Source: Flavobacteriales bacterium (GTDB taxonomy: Bacteria > Bacteroidota > Bacteroidia > Flavobacteriales_F > PHOS-HE28). From it: a DNA stretch of 54,787 nt. Below are positions 48,137 through 54,787 of this stretch, piece after piece. Positions within the stretch are counted from its first letter, which is position 1. Each line of letters starts with the position of its first letter. The notes beneath the pieces were generated by a model. It saw only the letters and a list, made by a program, of their open reading frames with translations. It was not told the DNA's origin and ran no database searches. The stretch lies in NCBI GenBank assembly GCA_017987115.1, contig JAGNUG010000012.1, forward strand, positions 1-54,787, given 5' to 3'. Made by a program: the position numbers and the translations under genes.

Positions 48137-49564
48137 CTAAAGTTCGAACCGCTCCCCTCGCTCCGGGATGATCACCTTTTTGAAGCCTTGTTCAAGGCAC
48201 TGATCGCGGAGGCCTTCCAAGGCATTATCCACACCGTGGACCAAGAATAATTTCTTCACTTTAACGGGATCTTGGCAACTGAGGTAGCGCTTCAATTCAC
48301 CTCGATCGGCATGGGCGCTGTAGAAATCCATGCGCACCACCTTGGCTCTTACAACCACTTTCTCTCCGAAGATCGACACCTCTTCCGCTCCGTGAATCAG
48401 CCGGTCTCCTAACGTACCGGGCGCACAGAAACCGACAGCCAACACCATGTTCTTAGGGTCCGGCAACGCCAATCGCAGATGATGCCGTACACGGCCTGCT
48501 TCCATCATGCCACTTGCGCTTACTATGATGCAGGGTTCGGTGTGATCGTTCAATGCGCGGCTACCATCCGCACTGCGCACGAAAGAGGTGCCCGGAAAGC
48601 TGAACAGGTCCGGATCCGCGTGCAACTCTTTCTGGACATTCTCCCGTAACAATCGTGTATGGCCGCGTGCAATGCCAGTTGCACTTATGGCCAAAGGACT
48701 ATCAATGAAAACGGGAATACGCGGCAAGCGTCCTTCGTTACTGAGCTTATTCAATGTATACAGCACTTCCTGCGTTCTCCCAACACTGAAAGCCGGAATG
48801 ATCATACGTCCCTTATTCTTCACGCACACATCCAACACATGACCTAGTAGAACCTCTTCCGCCTCTTCAATGGCCGAGTGATCACGATTGCCATAGGTGC
48901 TTTCACAGATGATCACATCTGCTTGCGGGAACGGCACGGGATCAGGCATTAAGCGGTCCACATATCGGCCCACATCGCCTGAGAAGGCAAGTTTCAATTT
49001 CCGTTCACCATCGTCCAGTACCAATTGTACTGCAGCACTTCCAAAAATATGACCTGTATCGGTAAAATGCAGGTCAATGCCTTCTGCGATCGTGACGTGT
49101 TCACCATAGGGCACGGTGCGGAACAAAGCCAATGTTGGTGGCACATCGTCTTTGGAATACAATGGTCCATCAAGCGTAAGTTCCTTCTTCTTCTGGCGCG
49201 CCTTTTTCTGTTCCCACTCAAAATCATACTCTTGGATATGCGCACTGTCCATCAGCATGATCTCGCAGAGATCACGCGTAGCCGGCGTGCTCCAAATTGC
49301 TCCTTTGAACCCTTCGGCCACCAACCGAGGTAACAGACCGCTATGGTCGATGTGCGCATGGCTTAGGACCAAAACATCTATACTCCTGGGATCGAAACCG
49401 AAACTACGATTGGGGTCACCCTTGAATACGCGCAGGGCTTCGCCTTGGAACATGCCACAATCCAGAAGGAGGCGTGTGGCTGTGCCGTTGCGCTTAAGTT
49501 CGATCAAGTGCTTGCTGCCGGTTACGGTGCCTGCTGCACCGAAGCTCGTAAGTGATAGTGACAT
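48137..49564 (-). CDS. MBL-fold beta-CASP family ribonuclease-like protein
   Basis: A 475-residue protein with the metallo-beta-lactamase zinc motif SHAHIDHSG and DTGHIFGS, a SGDVGR aspartate, and the beta-CASP/RNA-specificity region (AFSVGRTQEVLYTLN, VSASGMMEAGRVRHHL, FYSAHADRGELKRYL). It belongs to the group of YsnF/RNase J-like proteins often called exoribonuclease. Cytoplasmic RNA processing is expected. ATG 49564 (MSLSLTSFGAAGTVTGS) is the standard start; 49582 is an alternative. Confidence 0.9.
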   Translation of the reverse strand: MSLSLTSFGAAGTVTGSKHLIELKRNGTATRLLLDCGMFQGEALRVFKGDPNRSFGFDPRSIDVLVLSHAHIDHSGLLPRLVAEGFKGAIWSTPATRDLCEIMLMDSAHIQEYDFEWEQKKARQKKKELTLDGPLYSKDDVPPTLALFRTVPYGEHVTIAEGIDLHFTDTGHIFGSAAVQLVLDDGERKLKLAFSGDVGRYVDRLMPDPVPFPQADVIICESTYGNRDHSAIEEAEEVLLGHVLDVCVKNKGRMIIPAFSVGRTQEVLYTLNKLSNEGRLPRIPVFIDSPLAISATGIARGHTRLLRENVQKELHADPDLFSFPGTSFVRSADGSRALNDHTEPCIIVSASGMMEAGRVRHHLRLALPDPKNMVLAVGFCAPGTLGDRLIHGAEEVSIFGEKVVVRAKVVRMDFYSAHADRGELKRYLSCQDPVKVKKLFLVHGVDNALEGLRDQCLEQGFKKVIIPERGERFEL

Positions 49565-49727
49565 GTGCGCAAAGTTCACCATTCGATCGGGTATGAACAC
49601 CATACAATACCATCATGTGCACCATGATCAAGAAATTGACGTTACTTTTCCGATCGGATGCCCCCTCCCGGCGCACGATCTTTTATTAACGAAGAGCTCA
49701 CTCTGATCACTCCTCCTCTAAAAGCGT

Positions 49728-52649
49728 ATGCATAGGATACTGCCTCACTTCCTCCGATTTCTATATGCACTTGGATTGCCCTTATGTTGCTGTGCTTCGG
49801 TCTGCGCCCAACCCTACTTATTACGTGGTACCGTATATGATAACCAAACAAGCGAGACTCTTCCAGGTGCTAGTGTTAAGCTGAAAGGTTCTACGACCGG
49901 TGCCATTACGGACATCGACGGCAAGTTTGAACTCTCGGTACCATCCCTGCCCCCTTTTACATTAGTGGTGAGTTACGTTGGCTATACCGATCAAGAGATA
50001 GCGGTCGCTACGTTGGACAAAGAGTTGAAGGTGAAATTGGGAGCGGACCAAGTACTCTTAGGCGAAGCGGAGGTCATTGGATCCCGTATTAGTGAAAAGC
50101 AGAAACAAGCGGCGCTCACGGTAGAAAGCATGGACGTGATCGCAATACGCGAAGCCCCAAGTGGTGATTTTTACGAAAGCTTAGGAACATTGAAAGGGGT
50201 GGATATGACCGCAGCCAGTATGGGATTCAAGGTCATCAATACACGGGGCTTCAATAGCACAAGTCCGGTACGCAGTCTCCAATTGATCGATGGCGTGGAC
50301 AACCAGAGCCCGGGATTGAATTTCTCGTTGGGCAATTTCTTGGGAGCCAGTGACCTCGACGTAATGAAAGTGGATATCATCGCTGGTGCGAGTACGGCAT
50401 TCTACGGCCCGGGTGCATTCAACGGCGTGATCAACATGACGACCAAAAGTCCATGGCTTTTCCCTGGATTGAGCGTAAGTGCCAAAGCCGGAGAACGCGA
50501 TCTGTTGGAAGGAGCTGTGCGTTGGGCGCAGGTATTCAAGAACAAAGAAGGAAAGAACAAATTCGCCTATAAGTTGAATCTCTTCGGAATGCGCGCCACG
50601 GATTGGTTCGCAGAGAATTATGATGCGACCAGCGACTCACCTACCGGGGTGAATAACCCGGGACGGTATGATGGTGTGAATTCCTATGGTGACGAGAATG
50701 TTACCGTGAATAATGACTATTTCTCGACCATCAGCGAACGCAGGAACTATCATGGTCTAGGTCAGTTCTTACGGCCTGGATACAGGGAAAGTGACCTTGT
50801 TGATTACGGAACGGAGAACGTAAAGGTCGGCCTTGGTCTACACTATATGATCGCGGATAGCATTGAACTGATCAGCGCCAGCAATTACAGCCGCGGCAGT
50901 ACGGTTTTCCAGGGCGATAACAGATATCGTTTGAAGGACATCCAGTTCTTTCAACAAAGGCTTGAACTAAAGAAGGAAGGAACGTGGTTCTTACGCGGTT
51001 ACTTGACCACTGAGGAAGCTGGCGAAACCTATGACATTTTCACGACGGCGATACGGTTGCAGGAAGCATCCGGGTCCACAATAGATTGGAATACGGCATA
51101 TTTCACGTTATGGGATGGCTGGATCGGATCGGCGCTGAATCCCGGTCTTCTGAATGCAACGCAACCGAATTACTATTTACCCGGATCGGAAGCAATTGCG
51201 CAAGGCATTACCACTGCTGAGGCCTATGACGCGTACATCATCGACTATGTGAATTCCAATCAAGCGTTGTACACACAGTACCATCAACTCGTTGCTGACT
51301 CAGTAAATAGTTTGAATACGAATAATCTGGACCCCGCTTTCATAGTTGGAACGGATCGTTTCAACGCAAAGCTCGATGAGATCAAGGGCAAAACATTCAC
51401 AGAGGGTGGGTCGCGATTCTTCGATCGTTCCAAACTCGCCCACGGAATGGGTGAATACCGCTTCAAGCCAAAATTCGCTGAGATCATAGTTGGTGGAAAC
51501 TACCGGCAATACTTACCGAATAGTGCAGGAACGATCTTCAAGGATACCGGAAATGTGGTGATCAAGAACAATGAATTCGGCGTTTACGCTGGTCTTGAAA
51601 AGAGATTCTTTGAGAATAAATTGAAAATGACGGCCACCGTCCGAATGGACAAGAACCAGAATTTCAATGCCCTGTTCTCCCCCGCCCTTTCATTGGTGTA
51701 CACACCAAGCGAACAACGTGTTTTCAGGATCTCCTTTTCAAGCGCTGTGCGCAATCCTACACTGGCCGATCAATATTTCTATTACAATGTTGGCCGCGCG
51801 CTTCTTCTTGGCAATGTGGACGGTCAGTTCGAAGCCGGAGGTGATAGTTTGATCACTGTTGAAAGTTTCAATGACTATCGGAATTCACCTTCCTTATTGC
51901 AAGGCATCGGGGAGTTGGAATATTTCAACGTAGATCGTGTGCGACCGGAAAAAGCAAGGACCATTGAAGTTGGATACCGTGGCACACATTGGGACAAATT
52001 CTATTTTGATGCGAGTGCGTATAGCAGTTGGTACACCGATTTCATTGGGTATGTGATCGGTATTTCATCCGACTTCGACCAGACGACCGGGTTTCCGATC
52101 GGAGGCTTGCAGGTGTATCGCCTCGCTGCCAATGCCACTGAGCAGGTACGTACCCAAGGTGTGAATTTCGGCGTGAATTATTATGCGAAAAAGATCACTT
52201 ACGCGTTCAATTACAGTTATAACCAATTGACCAGCGGACAGGACGACCCGATCATACCCGCGTTCAATACGCCACAGAACAAATTCAATATCAGCATTAC
52301 AGGGCATGACATGAAGATCCCGTTCACAAATAAGCAGAACTTGGGATTCGGTATCAATTACAAGTACATCGAAGGGTTCACCTTCACGGGTTCACCGCAA
52401 TTCACAGGTCCGATACCGAGCTACGATATGATCGATGCCCAAGTGAACGTAACGTTCCCAGCGCAACATCTTACCGTTAAACTTGGAGGTAGCAATTTGC
52501 TCGGCGTGGTACCATTCTTCGATAAGAACATTGAAGGTAACGATAAGCTGGATAAAGCCTTGAACAATGACGTGTACATGGTCTATGGCGGTCCGAGGAT
52601 CGGCAGGTTGGCATACATCCAATTGATCTACGAACTCTCTAAACGATAA
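49728..52649 (+). CDS. TonB-dependent outer membrane receptor with CarboxypepD_reg-like domain
   Basis: A 973-residue receptor. A signal peptide (LGLPLCCCASVCAQ) precedes a CarboxypepD_reg-like domain (residues about 31-110, LRGTVYDNQTSETLPGASVKLKG to VVSYVGYTDQEI), then a plug domain (about 120-235, SGDFYESLGTLKGVD to FYGPGAFNGVINM) and a 22-strand-type barrel. There is no SusD partner, so it is not a SusCD pair. The ligand is unknown. It has an extensive N-terminal signal and is followed by the esterase-like gene after 41 bases. Confidence 0.88.
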   Translation: MHRILPHFLRFLYALGLPLCCCASVCAQPYLLRGTVYDNQTSETLPGASVKLKGSTTGAITDIDGKFELSVPSLPPFTLVVSYVGYTDQEIAVATLDKELKVKLGADQVLLGEAEVIGSRISEKQKQAALTVESMDVIAIREAPSGDFYESLGTLKGVDMTAASMGFKVINTRGFNSTSPVRSLQLIDGVDNQSPGLNFSLGNFLGASDLDVMKVDIIAGASTAFYGPGAFNGVINMTTKSPWLFPGLSVSAKAGERDLLEGAVRWAQVFKNKEGKNKFAYKLNLFGMRATDWFAENYDATSDSPTGVNNPGRYDGVNSYGDENVTVNNDYFSTISERRNYHGLGQFLRPGYRESDLVDYGTENVKVGLGLHYMIADSIELISASNYSRGSTVFQGDNRYRLKDIQFFQQRLELKKEGTWFLRGYLTTEEAGETYDIFTTAIRLQEASGSTIDWNTAYFTLWDGWIGSALNPGLLNATQPNYYLPGSEAIAQGITTAEAYDAYIIDYVNSNQALYTQYHQLVADSVNSLNTNNLDPAFIVGTDRFNAKLDEIKGKTFTEGGSRFFDRSKLAHGMGEYRFKPKFAEIIVGGNYRQYLPNSAGTIFKDTGNVVIKNNEFGVYAGLEKRFFENKLKMTATVRMDKNQNFNALFSPALSLVYTPSEQRVFRISFSSAVRNPTLADQYFYYNVGRALLLGNVDGQFEAGGDSLITVESFNDYRNSPSLLQGIGELEYFNVDRVRPEKARTIEVGYRGTHWDKFYFDASAYSSWYTDFIGYVIGISSDFDQTTGFPIGGLQVYRLAANATEQVRTQGVNFGVNYYAKKITYAFNYSYNQLTSGQDDPIIPAFNTPQNKFNISITGHDMKIPFTNKQNLGFGINYKYIEGFTFTGSPQFTGPIPSYDMIDAQVNVTFPAQHLTVKLGGSNLLGVVPFFDKNIEGNDKLDKALNNDVYMVYGGPRIGRLAYIQLIYELSKR

Positions 52650-52690
52650 TGATCTATCTTTAGATCGTCTTTAACCGAAAACAACCCAAC

Positions 52691-54376
52691 ATGAACAAGA
52701 CCTTACGCACGACTTTGGCATGCAGCGTGATCGCCTTAGGCGTTACAGTCAACGCGCAGCGCTATCTCACCGAGGTATTCACCGCAGCTGAGATCACGGA
52801 AACACCGGATGTCATTTACGGCACGAACATCGATTTTCTAACCTCCAACTTGGCATCACCGAATGTGGGTGACGACCTCATCGTATTGCAGACCGCCGCG
52901 ATATCCGGCCAACCGATCCCTCCAGAATACTTCGACCCGACCGACCAATCGACCGCTGTTAAAGTGACCAACTTACGGTTCGATCTATACGCACCTGGTG
53001 CGTCTGACACCGAGACTGCTCGTCCATTAGTGATATACCTGCATACAGGTGACGCACTACCGCCGCCTGTAAATGGTAGCCCAAATGGTACGCGCAAGGA
53101 TAGCACCGCCGTGGAGATCTGCCGCCAATTAGCACGTCGTGGTTATGTTGCGGCTAGCATGAGTTACCGTCTTGGGTGGAATCCACTTGCAGGAACAGAG
53201 CAGGAACGCAGGGGCCAACTGCTCAACGCGATCTACCGCGCAGTGCATGATGTGCGCCAATGCACGCGATTCATGAAGGACGATGCAGCGAATGCAAACA
53301 CCTATGCCATTGACCCGAATAAGATCATTGTTCTTGGAGAAGGAACAGGTGGTTACATCGCTGTTGCGAATGCAACATTGGATGAACCTGCTGAATTGTT
53401 CATCGAGAAATTCCGTCCGGATCCATTCGAGCCTAGCATCAGCTACATCGACACCTTGACCGTCGGCAATCTGGACGGCTTCAATGGTGATCTTACGCTT
53501 TATCAGCCAAATGGTCAGGATGCTGCATCGCAATTCTGCGTAAACCTTGGTGGCGCACTTGCTGATACGAGTTGGATGGCTCCTGGGGACGCACCGATGG
53601 TTGCATTCCATACGACATTCGATCCATTCGCTCCGTTCACGGAAGGTATCGTTATCGTTCCTACGACGGGGGGCCCTGTTGTTCCTGTGCAAGGATCGAA
53701 CATCTTCATTCAATTAGCGAACCAATACGGCAATAACGACAGTTTCGTGAACATGGTCGGTGCTGATCCATACACCACACGTGCTCGTTCATTGTACGGC
53801 ACAACGGTATCCCACGGAGATCCCGTAACGATCAATACGGGTGTTGAAGGACTATTTCCATTGGTAACTCCTGATTGGCCATCCCAGAACCCTGCGTTGA
53901 ACGAGGAAGCAAGTCCATGGCAGTGGTGGGATCCGAACTCGGCAGCAGCACAAACCGTTGTAATTGCAGGCCCACCGCCTATCACCGCGAACCAAGCTTC
54001 GTTGAGCAGCAACCCGAATTCCAGTGGCGATAAAGGTCGCACGTACATCGACACGATCATGGGCTATATGAACCCACGTATTGTTTGCGCTTTGGAACTA
54101 GGCCCATGCAGCTTGGTCGGTATCGATGAGAACTCAGCGATCGCTGTTGGTCTTGATCTTTATCCGAACCCAACGAACGACCGCGTTACGATCACCAGCA
54201 GCAATGCTACGATCGAGCGTATCGTGTTGTTCGATATGAATGGTCGTCAAGTGAACACCAACACAGTGAATGCAAAACAGTATATCTTGAACCGTGGCGA
54301 TCTGGCCAACGGAGTCTACTACGTTCAATTGCATTTCAACGAAGGTAGTATCACACGCAAAGTGGTATTGCAATAA
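52691..54376 (+). CDS. Secreted alpha/beta-hydrolase-like protein lacking the nucleophile Ser, with type IX sorting domain
   Basis: A 561-residue protein with a signal peptide (TTLACSVIALGVTVNA). The middle resembles carboxylesterase-type hydrolases: RPLVIYLHTGD, GYVAASMSYRLGWNP, AIYRAVHDVRQCTRFMKDDA and the nucleophile elbow, which here reads GEGTGGYIA. The usual Ser (GxSxG) is Gly, so catalysis by the normal triad is unlikely. The C-terminus (LYPNPTNDRVTIT to GVYYVQLHFNEG, ending KVVLQ) is a type A sorting domain. It may bind rather than cleave. It follows the TonB receptor and ends just before a terminator; TATCTTTA at 52655-52662 may be its own -7 element. Confidence 0.82.
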   Translation: MNKTLRTTLACSVIALGVTVNAQRYLTEVFTAAEITETPDVIYGTNIDFLTSNLASPNVGDDLIVLQTAAISGQPIPPEYFDPTDQSTAVKVTNLRFDLYAPGASDTETARPLVIYLHTGDALPPPVNGSPNGTRKDSTAVEICRQLARRGYVAASMSYRLGWNPLAGTEQERRGQLLNAIYRAVHDVRQCTRFMKDDAANANTYAIDPNKIIVLGEGTGGYIAVANATLDEPAELFIEKFRPDPFEPSISYIDTLTVGNLDGFNGDLTLYQPNGQDAASQFCVNLGGALADTSWMAPGDAPMVAFHTTFDPFAPFTEGIVIVPTTGGPVVPVQGSNIFIQLANQYGNNDSFVNMVGADPYTTRARSLYGTTVSHGDPVTINTGVEGLFPLVTPDWPSQNPALNEEASPWQWWDPNSAAAQTVVIAGPPPITANQASLSSNPNSSGDKGRTYIDTIMGYMNPRIVCALELGPCSLVGIDENSAIAVGLDLYPNPTNDRVTITSSNATIERIVLFDMNGRQVNTNTVNAKQYILNRGDLANGVYYVQLHFNEGSITRKVVLQ

Positions 54377-54395
54377 CCACTAGCGATATTCGCAC

Positions 54396-54427
54396 AAAAG
54401 AGGCCATCCGATCGGATGGCCTCTTTT
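54396..54427. terminator. Symmetric bidirectional terminator
   Basis: A 32-base perfect palindrome (AAAAGAGGCCATCCGA, and its complement at 54412-54427) lies between the esterase-like gene and murQ. With A runs at one side and T runs at the other it can terminate in both directions. It is 20 bases after the stop of the hydrolase-like gene. Confidence 0.85.
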
Positions 54428-54444
54428 CTTTGTACCCTACCCCA

Positions 54445-54787
54445 ATGGAAAAGATCACCGAAAGCGCATCGCGTTACGACCACCTGGAGCGTATGTCCAC
54501 CAGCGAGTTGCTCACCAACATGAATGCAGAGGACCGAACGGTTGCAGAAGCGATAACACGGACCTTGCCTGCGATAGAAGGTCTGGTCGATGCCATAACG
54601 GAACGCATGCAACGTGGTGGACGCTTGTTCTACATGGGTGCAGGAACCAGCGGACGTTTGGGTATCGTTGATGCAAGTGAATGTCCGCCAACGTTCGGCG
54701 TACCACATGGATTGGTGATCGGTATTATTGCGGGTGGTGATGCTGCGATCCGCAAAGCCGTTGAATTCGCGGAAGATGATCGCGAAC
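54445..54787 (+). CDS. murQ: N-acetylmuramic acid 6-phosphate etherase MurQ (partial, 3' end outside window)
   Basis: ATG 54445 opens a frame to the window end (about 114 codons). It begins MEKITESASRYDHLERMSTS and continues LLTNMNAEDRTVAEAI, RGGRLFYMGAGTSGRLGIVD and ASECPPTFG. The GAGTSGRLG loop and SECPPTF segment are diagnostic of MurQ, which cleaves the lactyl ether of MurNAc-6-phosphate in peptidoglycan recycling. The rest of the SIS domain is beyond the window. Confidence 0.95.
   Translation, partial: MEKITESASRYDHLERMSTSELLTNMNAEDRTVAEAITRTLPAIEGLVDAITERMQRGGRLFYMGAGTSGRLGIVDASECPPTFGVPHGLVIGIIAGGDAAIRKAVEFAEDDRE

Noticed and set aside
49116-49706. 196-codon plus-strand ORF over the beta-CASP gene
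   Set aside because: It is antisense to a clear metallo-beta-lactamase gene with catalytic motifs in the other frame. The translation has no domain.
1-54787. tRNA, rRNA, CRISPR arrays and riboswitches
   Set aside because: I looked for tRNA TPsiC-arm sequences, regularly spaced direct repeats and known aptamer cores and saw none. A covariance-model search could not be run.

Overview
The window comes from the chromosome of a Bacteroidota bacterium, most likely a Flavobacteriales relative. The signs are C-terminal type IX secretion sorting domains on several secreted proteins, a CarboxypepD_reg TonB-dependent receptor, a Sec-type (clade II) nitrous oxide reductase cluster, a fused ccoN-ccoO gene, a one-chain 2-oxoacid dehydrogenase E1, and promoter elements of the TAnnTTTG type. 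Base composition is near 48-50% GC over most of the window. It is clearly lower around 1.1-2.1 kb and in the porin gene at 33.9-35.1 kb.

Layout. 0-6.3 kb: the end of rsmE, a DUF4159 protein, a low-GC patch with a frameshifted membrane ORF and a SUKH protein, a haem-handling gene (hmuS) with a coupled 43-residue membrane protein, a truncated symporter and a vanadium-haloperoxidase-like secreted enzyme. 6.4-11.6 kb: a copper-related stretch with the CcoI copper ATPase, two divergent Cys-containing periplasmic paralogues and a sorted multicopper oxidase. 14.3-22.7 kb: a nitrous-oxide respiration locus with a degenerate haem-copper-oxidase-like membrane protein facing nosC-like cytochrome c, nosZ, nosL, nosD, nosF, nosY and a fasciclin lipoprotein. 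22.8-29.6 kb: the cbb3 oxidase operon ccoS-ccoNO-ccoQ-ccoP-ccoG-ccoH, a TauE/SafE-like gene and a coiled-coil gene. 30.1-33.0 kb: a tightly overlapping operon of a cysteine-dioxygenase-like protein, a PAS histidine kinase with a FixL-like PAS signature, and a receiver-CRP/FNR fusion. 33.0-35.1 kb: a dead IS3-family element and an AT-rich porin. 35.2-42.3 kb: housekeeping genes (E1, CbpA/CbpM, DnaJ, Gre-like factor, S4, GNAT). 42.9-47 kb: a hydrolase, two Spy-like proteins and a BlaI/BlaR-type pair with a double operator. 47.1-54.8 kb: tryptophan dioxygenase, a beta-CASP nuclease, a TonB receptor, a sorted esterase-like protein that lacks the nucleophile Ser, and the start of murQ.

How it fits together. 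The window encodes low-oxygen respiration: a high-affinity cbb3 oxidase with its assembly factors, N2O reduction, and copper supply for both. The most interesting signal is regulatory. A perfect TGAC-N4-GTCA palindrome lies upstream of the multicopper oxidase, the cbb3 operon and the kinase/regulator operon. In two of the three it sits 22-23 bases ahead of a TAnnTTTG-like element, the layout of a class II CRP/FNR-activated promoter. I infer a compact FixL-FixJ-FixK-like circuit in which the FixJ-type receiver and the FixK-type DNA-binding domain form one protein. This comes from reading the sequence only and is untested.

A second point of interest is a palindromic repeat found twice inside open reading frames (332-357 and 8049-8074). 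The two copies differ by one compensatory base-pair change, and one copy sits inside the copper ATPase gene, where it adds roughly 30 residues to the cytoplasmic catalytic region.
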